In this document: positions 23,381-31,942 of the stretch, piece by piece
Layout of the letters: every line of letters begins with the position of its first letter
Position numbering within the stretch: position 1 is the stretch's first letter
Source of the DNA: Mesorhizobium carmichaelinearum
GTDB lineage: Bacteria > Pseudomonadota > Alphaproteobacteria > Rhizobiales > Rhizobiaceae
DNA: 64,000 bases
NCBI RefSeq assembly: GCF_900199455.1
Contig: NZ_FZQR01000003.1
Span: 496,001-560,000, forward strand
Direction: 5' to 3'
Made by a program: the position numbers and the translations under genes
The notes under the pieces: generated by a model
Told to the model about the DNA's origin: nothing
The model's database searches: none
Seen by the model: the letters and a program-made list of their open reading frames with translations, nothing else

Positions 23381-24373
23381 GTGGCCCAGACCGTGCCGAA
23401 GATCCTGTCGACCCATCCGCTGCACCCGCGTGCTTCGGCCAGGCTTGCCGGTGCCGGCCAGCTTGTGATCGCATCGGCGCTCGATCCCGCCACCTTGACC
23501 AGGGAAGCCAAGGACGCCGACATCGTCATCGTGCGTGCGCCGCTGCCGCCGGCGCTGTTCGAGGGCGCCTGGAAGCTGCGTGCTGCCATCCGCCATGGCG
23601 CCGGGCTCGACATGATCCCGATGGAAGCGGCGGCCGCCGCCGGCGTGCTGGTGGCCAACGTACCGGCGGTCAATGCGCGCTCGGTGGCCGAACATGTCAT
23701 GTTCACCGCACTTGCGCTGCTGCGGCAATTCCGCAGAGTCGACCGCGACCTGCGCGCCAAAGGCTGGCTCGCCGGACGCGAGCATGCCAACGCCAACATC
23801 GAACTCGCCGGCAAGACGATCGGCATTGTCGGCCTCGGCGCCGTCGGCCAGGCCGTCGGCCATATCGCGGCGCACGGTTTCGACCTGAAGGTGGTGGCAA
23901 CGACGCGCAGCATGCAGCCGGCGCCCGAAAAAGTCGGCTTCCTGTCGATCGACGCGCTGGTCGAGCAGAGCGATATCATCGTGCTCTGCTGTCCGCTGAC
24001 GCCGGAGACGCGCGGCCTGATCAGCCGCGAGCGCATCGCCCGCATGAAACCCACTGCGCTTTTGATCAACGTGTCGCGCGGGCCGGTGGTCGATGACGAC
24101 GCGCTGATCGAGGCCTTGCGGGAGGGCCGCATCGGCGGTGCAGCACTCGACGTGTTTTCGACGCAGCCGCTGCCGTCAAATCATCCCTATTTCGGCTTCG
24201 ACAACGTCATCATCACCCCGCATATGGCGGGCATTACCGAGGAATCGATGATGCGCATGGGCGTCGGCGCGGCCCGCGAAGCCTTGCTGGTGCTGGCGGG
24301 CAAGCTGCCGGTCAATCTGCGCAATCCGGAAGTGGTCGATCACTACCGACAGCGGTTTCCGCCCGACATATAG
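23381..24373 (+). CDS. D-2-hydroxyacid dehydrogenase (NAD-dependent)
   Basis: A 330-residue protein of the D-isomer 2-hydroxyacid dehydrogenase family. It has the NAD-binding motif GIVGLGAVGQAVG at about residues 147-159, the substrate Arg in NVSRGPVVDDDAL, and the catalytic Glu/His pair in the C-terminal part (FDNVIITPHMAG). It starts with GTG two bases after the GntR stop. It probably reduces or oxidises the keto acid made by the upstream dehydratase; that role is inferred from the operon. Glyoxylate/hydroxypyruvate reductases and phosphoglycerate dehydrogenases share this layout. Confidence 0.9.
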   Translation: MAQTVPKILSTHPLHPRASARLAGAGQLVIASALDPATLTREAKDADIVIVRAPLPPALFEGAWKLRAAIRHGAGLDMIPMEAAAAAGVLVANVPAVNARSVAEHVMFTALALLRQFRRVDRDLRAKGWLAGREHANANIELAGKTIGIVGLGAVGQAVGHIAAHGFDLKVVATTRSMQPAPEKVGFLSIDALVEQSDIIVLCCPLTPETRGLISRERIARMKPTALLINVSRGPVVDDDALIEALREGRIGGAALDVFSTQPLPSNHPYFGFDNVIITPHMAGITEESMMRMGVGAAREALLVLAGKLPVNLRNPEVVDHYRQRFPPDI

Positions 24374-24414
24374 CGGATCGCGGTTTCGCCCCAATTCTCC
24401 GCGACGGTGCTGCC

Positions 24415-24804
24415 ATGTCCAGTCTTCGCCTTGCATTGCTGGTTGCCGCAGCCTCATCCATCTGCACCATGCCGGCATTCGCCGCGGCCGAGAGCAGTTA
24501 CGTCTATTGCGACAACGGATTGCGCTGCTTCAAGGCGCCCTGCCCGTCGAACAGCGCGCTCGACCTTGCCACCGGCGCGATCATCAAAGGCGTGTCGATC
24601 GACACCAGCGGCTTGCCGCAGGCCGACAAGGCGATAGTGGATCAGTCCGGCGTGCTTTACAGCGGCGAGATCGTCGTCAGAGGCTCGATCGAGCAACGCG
24701 CCCAGACCATCACCGGCAAGGATTACAGCCTGCCCTGGCTGGTCGCGACCCGCATCGTGCGCACCGCCAAGGACAGCGAACGCAAGCACTGTTCGGCGCA
24801 CTGA
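24415..24804 (+). CDS. Hypothetical secreted protein
   Basis: A 129-residue protein with a signal peptide (MSSLRLALLVAAASSICTM, cleavage near AFA|AAESS). The mature part has five cysteines, four clustered near the start (YCDNGLRCFKAPCPS) plus one near the C-terminal end, and a beta-rich centre. It resembles small exported proteins with a CxxPxC-like core, but I cannot name a family with certainty. It is 41 bp after the dehydrogenase and ends 18 bp from the convergent amidase gene. Confidence 0.7.
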   Translation: MSSLRLALLVAAASSICTMPAFAAAESSYVYCDNGLRCFKAPCPSNSALDLATGAIIKGVSIDTSGLPQADKAIVDQSGVLYSGEIVVRGSIEQRAQTITGKDYSLPWLVATRIVRTAKDSERKHCSAH

Positions 24805-24822
24805 CTATCCGGCATTTGCCGA

Positions 24823-26118
24823 TCAGCCGCCCAGCAGCCTCTCCACTTCAGCAGCAATCCGCAGCAGATGCCGGTCATGGCCGTTGCGCGCGACCAACAT
24901 CAGTCCGGCCGGCAGCGCCATGCCGGGCATCGGTAACGAGATCGCGCAGAGGTCGAACTGGTTGGCGACCTGCGTGTTGCGCAGCAGCAGGCCTTCGACG
25001 TGGTCGCGCAGTTCGTCATCCTCGGCCAGGGAAGAGATGGTCGGCGCCGTCGCCGGCGTGGTTGGCAGAGCCAGCACATCGACCGATGTCAACCGCTCAT
25101 CCATGGCGGCTGCCAGAGCGGTGCGGCGGCGCAGGGCCCTGATATAGACCGGCGCCGGCAGCATCGCCGCCCGCGACAGCGGCCCGCTGACATGCGGATC
25201 GACTGGCACCGCTGCACCCGTCGCCAGCCAGTCGGCATGAATCTCGGCTCCTTCCATCGCGGCGATCGAGCCACGCTTGGTGGCCGCGCGCAGCTCCGCG
25301 ATCATGTCATCGATGGACAGATCCGCAATGCGTGCGCCAGCCTGCTCGATCTGGCCAAGACAACGCTCGAAGGCCTCGGCGACCTTGTCTTCCGTATCCT
25401 CGAAGAGAACGTCACGCGGCACACCGACACGAAGCCTGGCGAGCGATATGGCCGCCAACTCGCTCGGCACCTCGCCGGCCATCACCGCGTCTGCGGCGGC
25501 ACATTGCGCGACGGTTCGGGCAAGCGGCCCGATAGAGTCCAGTGTGCCCGACAGCGGAAAAGCGCCAGAGAGCGGCACGCGCCGCGCCGTCGGCTTGAAG
25601 CCAACGACACCGTTGAGCGCCGCCGGAATGCGGATCGACCCGCCGGTGTCGGATCCGATCGAGGCTTCGCTCGTCCCCTCACCCACAGACACTCCTGCAC
25701 CTGAGGACGAACCGCCCGGAATGCGGCTGGCATCGGCGGCATTGCCGGGCGTGCCGTAATGCATGTTGTCGCCGATCGCGGTGAAGGCGAATTCGGTCAT
25801 GTTGGTCTTGCCGATAATGACCGCACCGGCCTGCCGCAGCCGGCTGACGATGGCGGCATCGCGCACTGCGGGCGTGGCGGTCTTTCGCATCAGCGAGCCG
25901 GCCGTGGTCGCCTCGCCGGCGACATCGAACAGATCCTTGATCGAAACGATGGCGCCGTCGAGCGGCCCGAGCGTCACGCCGGCTCGGCCGCGGGCGTCGC
26001 TGGCGTCAGCCGCGGCACGCGCCGCTTCGGTATAGAGCTTCGTATAGACCTTTTCGTCAGCCGCACGATTGGCAAGACGTGACAGGATGATTTCGAGACG
26101 GTCGCGGATGGATTGCAT
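24823..26118 (-). CDS. Amidase (amidase-signature family)
   Basis: A 431-residue amidase-signature hydrolase, probably acting on a small amide in the cytoplasm. The Ser-cisSer-Lys triad is visible as Lys61 (VSIKD), the GGSSSG loop at 135-140 and nucleophile Ser161 in SDTGGSIR. The fold region runs from residue 1 to about 425, a normal length for allophanate-hydrolase-like or GatA-like amidases, but no GatB or GatC gene is nearby. It is a single-gene unit, with a palindromic repeat in its upstream region. Confidence 0.9.
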   Translation of the reverse strand: MQSIRDRLEIILSRLANRAADEKVYTKLYTEAARAAADASDARGRAGVTLGPLDGAIVSIKDLFDVAGEATTAGSLMRKTATPAVRDAAIVSRLRQAGAVIIGKTNMTEFAFTAIGDNMHYGTPGNAADASRIPGGSSSGAGVSVGEGTSEASIGSDTGGSIRIPAALNGVVGFKPTARRVPLSGAFPLSGTLDSIGPLARTVAQCAAADAVMAGEVPSELAAISLARLRVGVPRDVLFEDTEDKVAEAFERCLGQIEQAGARIADLSIDDMIAELRAATKRGSIAAMEGAEIHADWLATGAAVPVDPHVSGPLSRAAMLPAPVYIRALRRRTALAAAMDERLTSVDVLALPTTPATAPTISSLAEDDELRDHVEGLLLRNTQVANQFDLCAISLPMPGMALPAGLMLVARNGHDRHLLRIAAEVERLLGG

Positions 26119-26156
26119 GTCGATGTCGGACTCCGCCAGGATGGAACGTCTTTAAA

Positions 26157-26200
26157 GCAATTCCAGGAAAAGTGTGTAGCGGTTTTCCGTCCGGAATTGC
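26157..26200. repeat. 44-bp palindromic repeat upstream of the amidase gene
   Basis: Perfect GCAATTCC/GGAATTGC ends (26157-26164, 26193-26200) enclose a GGAAAA/TTTTCC pair. It is closely similar to the repeat at 53270-53311 and shares its core with 15152-15200. Confidence 0.78.
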
Positions 26201-26293
26201 GAAAAAACAATGACTTAACGCAGCCAGTTGGGCTTGCGGAAGGGATAGCCCGGCCAGCGTGCCTTTGCACCTGCCAGCGATAGGAAGATACTG

Positions 26294-26641
26294 ATGCTGT
26301 ACAAAGGCAGCTGCCACTGTGGCAAGGTCGCCTTCCAGTTCAAGGCGGAACTGACGGGCGCCGTGCGGTGCAATTGTTCGATCTGCTCGCGCAAGGGCGC
26401 GCTGTTATGCGCCATCCCGCATGAGAGCCTGACGGTCCTCGCCTGGGGCGATGATCTGGGCACCTATACATTCGGCAACCACGCCATGGCGCACCGCTTC
26501 TGCCGCACCTGCGGCATCCATCCTTTCGCCGAGGACGTCCGTGAAGGCAGTGAACGCAGCGCCTATGTCAACCTCAACTGCGTTGCCGACATCGACCCGT
26601 CCACCTTGTCGATCTTCGATTTCGACGGGCGCGCGGTCTAA
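26294..26641 (+). CDS. GFA family (glutathione-dependent formaldehyde-activating-like) protein
   Basis: A 115-residue zinc-binding protein of the GFA/CENP-V family. The cysteine ligands are CHCGKV at about residues 7-12, CNCSIC at 27-32 and CRTCG at 71-75, then a short C-terminal strand region. Most members have no proven reaction; some glutathione S-conjugate roles are proposed. It is a single gene between divergent and convergent neighbours. Confidence 0.88.
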   Translation: MLYKGSCHCGKVAFQFKAELTGAVRCNCSICSRKGALLCAIPHESLTVLAWGDDLGTYTFGNHAMAHRFCRTCGIHPFAEDVREGSERSAYVNLNCVADIDPSTLSIFDFDGRAV

Positions 26642-26702
26642 AGCCAACGGCATGCCGCCGCATCTGGCTGCGATGCGTTCGTCGCCGCCGTCACAACAAA
26701 CA

Positions 26703-26735
26703 GCGGCCCGAAAACCATGATGGTTCCCGGGCCGC
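26703..26735. terminator. Inverted repeat between convergent genes
   Basis: GCGGCCCG (26703-26710) and CGGGCCGC (26728-26735) pair around AACC-ATGAT-GGTT, a stem of about 12 bp. No T-run follows, but its place between the GFA gene and the convergent MFS gene suits a bidirectional terminator. Confidence 0.45.
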
Positions 26736-26758
26736 AGGATAGGTCGGAGATGAGAGAA

Positions 26759-27973
26759 CTAGTCTGCCTGCTTCGGGCCGCGTAGGAACACCACGATGGC
26801 CGCCAGCAGTGTTGCGGCGCCGCAATAGGCGAAGGCGCTGGCGACGCCGGCATGGTCGACCAGCAAGCCGCCGACGACGGCGCCCAGCGCAATCGCCACC
26901 TGGAAGGTCGCCACCATCAGCCCGCCGGCGCTTTCGGCCTGGTCGGGTGCTGCCCGCACCAGCCAGCTCTGCAGCCCGACCGGCACCGCGCCGAAGGCAA
27001 AGCCCCAGGCGGCGACGGCAGCCGCGGCGATCGCAGGCGACGCGCCGAAGATCAGCATCGAGGCGGCCGCGAGCGCAATCAGCAGGGGCGCCAGCGCCAC
27101 GGCTATCTTGAGGTTGCGCTCAGCCAGGAAGCCACCGGCGATATTGCCGAAGAACCCGCCTATGCCATAGGCCAGCAGCACCAGCGAGATCGTCTCTATG
27201 TGGAGCACCGGCACCTTTTCGAGGAAGGGGCGCACATAGGTGAAGCCGGCAAAGTGCCCGGATGCCACCAGCAGCACAACCAGCAGGGCCACCCGGATCG
27301 ACGGCCGCTCCAGCACATCGAGCAAGGTGCGGAAGCTCGCGACACCCATCGGCGGCAGCTTCGGAATGGTGGCCAATTGCACCAGCAGCGCCAACGCGCC
27401 GACGATGGTCGCGATCATGAACGCCGTGCGCCAGCCCCAGATGTCGCCGACATAGGCGCCGACCGGGGCGGCGGTGACCGTGGCCAGGGAAACGCCGGTC
27501 AGGATGATCGACATGGCGCGCGGCATCAGCCGCATCGGCACCAGCCGCAATGCCATGGCCGCCGACATCGCCCAGAAGCCGCCCAGCGCCACGCCGAGCA
27601 CGACGCGAGCCAGCAACAGCATGGGCAGCGACGAGGCAAAGGTGGCGAGGAGGTTGGACAGGATGAGGAACGACGTCAGCATCCACATCACCAGCCTGCG
27701 ATCCATGCGTCTGGTGATGATGGCCATGGTGGGTGCGGCAATGGCGCCGACGATGGCGGTTGCCGTCACCGCTTGCCCGGCGACACCTTCGGTGACGCCG
27801 AGATCGCGCGCCATCGGCGTCAGCAGGCTGGCGGGCAGGAATTCGGCGGTGACGAGGCCGAACACCCCGAGCGCCAGCGAGACCACGGCACCCCATGCCG
27901 GCTCGGTTCGTTCATCGATGTCTGCGGGATTCAGAAGTGCGGCGTCGATGACATCAGTCGCGGGTTCGGCCAT
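26759..27973 (-). CDS. MFS efflux transporter (NepI/AraJ-type)
   Basis: A 404-residue protein with about twelve hydrophobic segments and the drug:H+ antiporter layout. The loop 2-3 motif reads MAIITRRMDRRLVMW, and motif C-like GVSLATVTAAPVGAYVGDIWGWR lies near residue 155-177. The initial 25 residues are acidic and cytoplasmic. ATG 27973 is the start consistent with the family; a frame running to 28651 overlaps the AraC gene and was rejected. It is divergent from two AraC regulators, which may control it. Sugars, purines or drugs are possible substrates. Confidence 0.87.
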   Translation of the reverse strand: MAEPATDVIDAALLNPADIDERTEPAWGAVVSLALGVFGLVTAEFLPASLLTPMARDLGVTEGVAGQAVTATAIVGAIAAPTMAIITRRMDRRLVMWMLTSFLILSNLLATFASSLPMLLLARVVLGVALGGFWAMSAAMALRLVPMRLMPRAMSIILTGVSLATVTAAPVGAYVGDIWGWRTAFMIATIVGALALLVQLATIPKLPPMGVASFRTLLDVLERPSIRVALLVVLLVASGHFAGFTYVRPFLEKVPVLHIETISLVLLAYGIGGFFGNIAGGFLAERNLKIAVALAPLLIALAAASMLIFGASPAIAAAAVAAWGFAFGAVPVGLQSWLVRAAPDQAESAGGLMVATFQVAIALGAVVGGLLVDHAGVASAFAYCGAATLLAAIVVFLRGPKQAD

Positions 27974-28138
27974 GGTCAGTCTCCGATCTGTTTGCAGCGC
28001 CACATAGGGAATGACCGGCCGGGGCTCCACCCGTTCCATGCCTTGCCGTGATGGCTTGGCTATGGGGCTGATCTCCGGCTTGTTTGCGGCGCAACATTTG
28101 GCTGCACTGCAACAACATAGGGAGTGACGGTCTGGAGT

Positions 28139-28154
28139 TTCCATGCTAGAAACC
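28139..28154 (+). promoter_or_regulatory. Conserved leader motif before the first AraC gene
   Basis: TTCCATGCTAGAAACC lies five nt before ATG 28160. A 15-of-16 match stands three nt before the second AraC gene. No Shine-Dalgarno is visible at either start. Confidence 0.45.
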
Positions 28155-28159
28155 CCATT

Positions 28160-29143
28160 ATGTTTGACCGTTCGTCCAGAATTCCGATCACCGGCGACCC
28201 GCTGACGGACATATTGCGCGGCCTGCGCCTCGACGGCGTCGAATATGGCCGCTTCGAGCTGAAGGAGCCCTGGGGCATCCAATTCCCGGCCCAGCCGGCG
28301 GCACGGTTTCATTTCATCGGCCGCAAAGGCTGCTGGCTGAAGCAGCCGTCCGGCGAATGGGTGGAGATCAATGCCGGCGATGCGATCCTGCTGCCGCGCG
28401 GTGCGGCCCATGTGCTTGCCAGCGAACCCGGCGCGCAGGCCTGGCCGATCCATGGCTATGAAGTCGAGGAGGTCTGCAAGGACGTCTACTGCATGTCGAA
28501 CGAAGGCATGTCGGAGTGCTGCCGGCCGGGAACTTTGTTGTTCTGCGGCAGCATGTACTTCAATCTTGACGGCTTGCACCCCCTGCTCGGCATGATGCCG
28601 GATGTGATGCGCACACATGAGCTGGAGGCCTATGAACCGGGCATTCCGCATCTGCTGGAATCGATGGCGCGCGAAGTGACGATGGAGCGCGTCGGTTCCG
28701 GCGGCATCCTGGCGCGGCTGGCTGACGTGCTGGCCGCCACAGTCATCCGCTCATGGGTCGAACGCGGCTGCGGCGACTCCTCCGGCTGGATCGCCGCCGT
28801 CAGGGACCGCGACATCGGCCGCGTGTTGGCCGCCATCCATCTCGAACCCGACCATGACTGGACGGTCGAGTCGCTCGCCCGCATGATGGGCGCTTCGCGC
28901 TCGGGCTTTGCCGAGCGTTTCGCCACCATCGTCGGCGAGACGCCGGCAAGATATGTCACCCAGGTCAGGATGCATCAGGCGCGGCAATGGCTGGTCCGCG
29001 ACCGCATGAAAATCTCCGTCGTTGCCGCCCGCCTTGGCTATGAATCGGACGCCGCCTTCAGCCGTGCCTTCAAGCGCGTCATCGGTTCGGCGCCCAGCCA
29101 CCTGCGCGCCGAGGAACAGGCCGACATCCGCCAGGCCGGGTAA
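28160..29143 (+). CDS. AraC family regulator with N-terminal cupin domain (copy 1)
   Basis: A 327-residue AraC regulator. Residues about 10-185 form the cupin_6-type ligand domain (GDPLTDILRGLRLDGVEYGRFEL; INAGDAILLPRGAAHVLAS), and the last about 100 residues contain two helix-turn-helix motifs (SLARMMGASRSGFAERF; VAARLGYESDAAFSRAFKR). Such regulators commonly control a nearby efflux or oxidoreductase gene. It is paralogous over its full length to the next gene. ATG 28160 was chosen over GTG 28124 by comparison with that paralogue. Confidence 0.88.
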   Translation: MFDRSSRIPITGDPLTDILRGLRLDGVEYGRFELKEPWGIQFPAQPAARFHFIGRKGCWLKQPSGEWVEINAGDAILLPRGAAHVLASEPGAQAWPIHGYEVEEVCKDVYCMSNEGMSECCRPGTLLFCGSMYFNLDGLHPLLGMMPDVMRTHELEAYEPGIPHLLESMAREVTMERVGSGGILARLADVLAATVIRSWVERGCGDSSGWIAAVRDRDIGRVLAAIHLEPDHDWTVESLARMMGASRSGFAERFATIVGETPARYVTQVRMHQARQWLVRDRMKISVVAARLGYESDAAFSRAFKRVIGSAPSHLRAEEQADIRQAG

Positions 29144-29171
29144 GGCAAGGTTGGCCGTGACTGACGGGTGA

Positions 29172-29187
29172 TTCCACGCTAGAAACC
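29172..29187 (+). promoter_or_regulatory. Conserved leader motif before the second AraC gene
   Basis: TTCCACGCTAGAAACC differs from the 28139 copy by one base and lies three nt before ATG 29191. It may be an autoregulatory site or part of a duplicated promoter. Confidence 0.45.
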
Positions 29188-29190
29188 GGC

Positions 29191-30162
29191 ATGGATTTCA
29201 CGTCATCCGAGGGTGTCTCGCCGGCTTCGGGCGGTCCGCTGACCGACATGCTGCGTGGGTTGCGGCTTGATGGCGTCGATTACGGCCGCTGCGAACTTGG
29301 CGAGCCATGGGCCGTGCTCTTTCCAGCCCAGGAGGCGGCGCGGTTCCACTTCGTCGGCCGGCGCGGATGCTGGCTGTTTTCGCCATCCAGGCAATGGCTG
29401 GAGCTCAAAGCCGGCGATGCGCTGCTGTTGCCGCGCGGCGCCGAGCACATCCTCGCCAGCGCGCCGGGCGTCCATGCCGTGCCGATCGAAAGCTACAGCA
29501 TCGAGCCGTTGCAGGACAACGTCTACGCCGTCTCGAACGGCGGCCATGGCGCGAAAACCCTGCTGTTTTGCGGCAGCATGCGCTTCAATCTGGGTGGATC
29601 GCATCCTGTGCTCGCCATGATGCCGGACATGATGCGCGCCCGGGAATTGATGGTGGGCGAGCCGGGCATTCCGCACCTTCTGGAAGCGATGGCCAGCGAA
29701 GTGACCGGCAATCGCGCCGGCTCGGGCGGCATACTGGCTCGGCTCGCCGACGTGTTGGCAGCAAGCATCATCCGCTCATGGGTGGAGAACGGCAGCGGCG
29801 ATACCACCGGCTGGACCGCGGCGATCAGGGATCGCGACGTCGGCCGCGTGCTGGTGGCCATTCATCGCCAGCCCGACCGGAACTGGACAGTCGAAGCCCT
29901 CGCCCACGAAATGGGTGCCTCACGTTCAGCCTTCGCCGAACGTTTCACGGCAATCGTCGGCGAGACACCAGCGAAATATGTCGCCAGCGTGCGCATGCAC
30001 CAGGCACGGCAATGGCTGATCGAAGACCGGATGCGGATTTCGGTGGTGGCCGCCAGACTGGGTTACGAGTCCGAAGCATCGTTCAGCCGGGCGTTCAAGC
30101 GGATCGTCGGCACGGCGCCCAGCCATTTGCGCACCGGCAACGGCACCTCCGAGCAACACTGA
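29191..30162 (+). CDS. AraC family regulator with N-terminal cupin domain (copy 2)
   Basis: A 323-residue paralogue of the upstream gene, with the same domain order: cupin_6-like sensor (GGPLTDMLRGLRLDGVDYGR; LKAGDALLLPRGAEHILAS) and C-terminal double helix-turn-helix (ALAHEMGASRSAFAERF; VAARLGYESEASFSRAFKR). The sensor halves differ more than the DNA-binding halves, so the two may bind the same DNA with different effectors. The tandem arrangement and matching leader indicate a local gene duplication. Confidence 0.88.
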   Translation: MDFTSSEGVSPASGGPLTDMLRGLRLDGVDYGRCELGEPWAVLFPAQEAARFHFVGRRGCWLFSPSRQWLELKAGDALLLPRGAEHILASAPGVHAVPIESYSIEPLQDNVYAVSNGGHGAKTLLFCGSMRFNLGGSHPVLAMMPDMMRARELMVGEPGIPHLLEAMASEVTGNRAGSGGILARLADVLAASIIRSWVENGSGDTTGWTAAIRDRDVGRVLVAIHRQPDRNWTVEALAHEMGASRSAFAERFTAIVGETPAKYVASVRMHQARQWLIEDRMRISVVAARLGYESEASFSRAFKRIVGTAPSHLRTGNGTSEQH

Positions 30163-30316
30163 GGCCACACCCGGACTTTACGCTGGATTGCCGTATCTGG
30201 ATGAATTGCCAAGTCTTCCGGACGCAATGTCATTGCCGGGCTGACTGCATGCAATAGCTTGCCGTTGCCAAGCAATGAGGAGCCGTCGGCAAAGTCGGCT
30301 CAAGGGGAGAAGAGCC

Positions 30317-30748
30317 ATGCCAAGCCACCTGAAGATCCTGACGCTCGCCGCCATGCTCGTCGTCTCCGAACGCGCCTTCGCCCTTGAGGACAGCTATCTT
30401 CCGGCCGACAAGATCCCCTATGTCGCCGAAGTGCCCGGTCAGCCGCACCGCCTTGGCCCCCTGTGGGGCGAAAGGGCCAAGGGCCCTGCAGGAACCTTGC
30501 TGAAAGTCCCGGGCAACTGGCGCGCTCCCGTTCACGCGCACACCGCCGACTACCGCGCGGTGGTCATAAAGGGGCTGTGGGCGCATTGGCAGATGCAGGG
30601 CGGCGAGGCGACCAAGGTCGAACTGCCGCCGGGATCCTACTGGACCCAGAAGGCCGATGAGATGCATGACGATGCTTGCCTGTCCGACACCGAGTGCGTG
30701 ATCCTGCTGATCAACGACACGCCTTACGAGACCTACTTCGCGAAGTAA
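30317..30748 (+). CDS. Periplasmic cupin-fold protein (DUF4437-like)
   Basis: A 143-residue protein with a signal peptide (KILTLAAMLVVSERAFA|LED). The mature part has a cupin core: VHAHTADYRAVVIKGLWAHW, then LPPGSYWTQKADEMHDDAC, with possible metal ligands His and Glu. Such cupins are often of unknown activity. ATG 30317 has AGGGGAGAAG upstream. It ends 4 bp from the end of the convergent ABC ATPase gene. Confidence 0.75.
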   Translation: MPSHLKILTLAAMLVVSERAFALEDSYLPADKIPYVAEVPGQPHRLGPLWGERAKGPAGTLLKVPGNWRAPVHAHTADYRAVVIKGLWAHWQMQGGEATKVELPPGSYWTQKADEMHDDACLSDTECVILLINDTPYETYFAK

Positions 30749-30752
30749 CGCT

Positions 30753-31838
30753 CTATCCGGCGTGCCGCAAGCTGACACCGCTGCCCTTGTCGAACAGCAC
30801 CACCTTGTCCGGGTTCCAGGCAAAGCGCACCGGCTGCTCGATGGCGACGTCGGTCCTGGCCGGCACCGTGGCGCGCAATGTCGTGTCGCCGACGCGCAGC
30901 GTCAGGATCTTCTCGACGCCATGGTTCTCGACATCGTGGACGCGCGCTTCGACCGGAGCGCCGCTTTCCAGATAGACATCTTCCGGACGAATGCCGAAGA
31001 CGAGCGGGCGACCATCGGTCGCCGCACTCGCCTTGGCTCCCCCTGAAAAAGGCAGTTCGAAATTCAGCGGCGCCATCACCGCGCGACCGTTCACGAGCTT
31101 ACCGTCGATCAGGTTCATCGGCGGCGAGCCGACGAAGCTCGCCACATAGGTGTCACGCGGATTGTTGTAGATCTCCTGCGGCGTGCCGGTCTGGACGATG
31201 CGGCCATGGTTCAAGACGCCGACCTTGTCGCCCATCGACATCGCCTCGATCTGGTCGTGGGTAACGAACAGGAAGGTCGCACCGAGCTGCATCTGCAGGT
31301 TCTTCAGCTCCGTGCGCAACGCCTCGCGCAGCTTGGCGTCGAGCGCCGACAGTGGCTCGTCCATCAGGAACACGCGCGGCTTGCGCACGATGGCGCGGCC
31401 GATGGAGACGCGCTGCATCTCGCCGCCGGACAGACGGTCGGTCTTGCGGTCGAGCAGATGCTCGATGCGCAGAGTGCGGGCGGCGCGATCGACGCGATCC
31501 TTGATCTCGGCATCGGGCAGCCTGCGGATCTTCGGCTTCAGCGGGAATTCGAGATTTTCGCGCACCGTGTAGCGCGGATAGAGCGAATATTGCTGCAGCA
31601 CCAGCGCCACATCGCGCTCGGCGGCACCCCAATCGGCGACGTCGACGCCGTCGATCAGGACCTGGCCTTCCGTCGGCTTCTCCAGCCCGGCGATCAACCG
31701 CAGCGTCGTCGTCTTGCCTGCACCCGTCTCGCCAAGCAGCACGAAGAACTCGCCATCGGCGATTTCGAGGTTGAGGCTTGTCAGCGCGGTGTGGCCACCG
31801 AACTTCTTGGTGATGTTCTTCAGTTCGATATGGGCCAT
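30753..31838 (-). CDS. CUT1 ABC transporter ATP-binding protein (second ATPase, GlpT/UgpC-like)
   Basis: A 361-residue MalK-type ATPase with Walker A GETGAGKTT, signature LSGGEMQR, Walker B VFLMDEPLSALD and a C-terminal TOBE regulatory domain from about residue 240. Walker A begins GET rather than the usual GPS. It is the last gene of a six-gene minus-strand operon that contains another full ATPase, so the transporter probably uses an ATPase heterodimer. It interacts with the permeases at 33264 and 34222. Confidence 0.9.
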   Translation of the reverse strand: MAHIELKNITKKFGGHTALTSLNLEIADGEFFVLLGETGAGKTTTLRLIAGLEKPTEGQVLIDGVDVADWGAAERDVALVLQQYSLYPRYTVRENLEFPLKPKIRRLPDAEIKDRVDRAARTLRIEHLLDRKTDRLSGGEMQRVSIGRAIVRKPRVFLMDEPLSALDAKLREALRTELKNLQMQLGATFLFVTHDQIEAMSMGDKVGVLNHGRIVQTGTPQEIYNNPRDTYVASFVGSPPMNLIDGKLVNGRAVMAPLNFELPFSGGAKASAATDGRPLVFGIRPEDVYLESGAPVEARVHDVENHGVEKILTLRVGDTTLRATVPARTDVAIEQPVRFAWNPDKVVLFDKGSGVSLRHAG

Positions 31839-31942
31839 GTTACCGTCTCAATTTCTGTTCGAGGGCGTCTGCCCTCTGCTATGGCTCCGGGCGTTCGATT
31901 GTTCGAAAGGCCAAATCATTGGCCTGTCGTGTCCTCCGGCCA

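Noticed and set aside
27974..28651. Upstream in-frame extension of the MFS gene (226 codons)
   Set aside because: It is antisense to the first AraC gene and crosses a promoter region; the family N-terminus begins at 27973.
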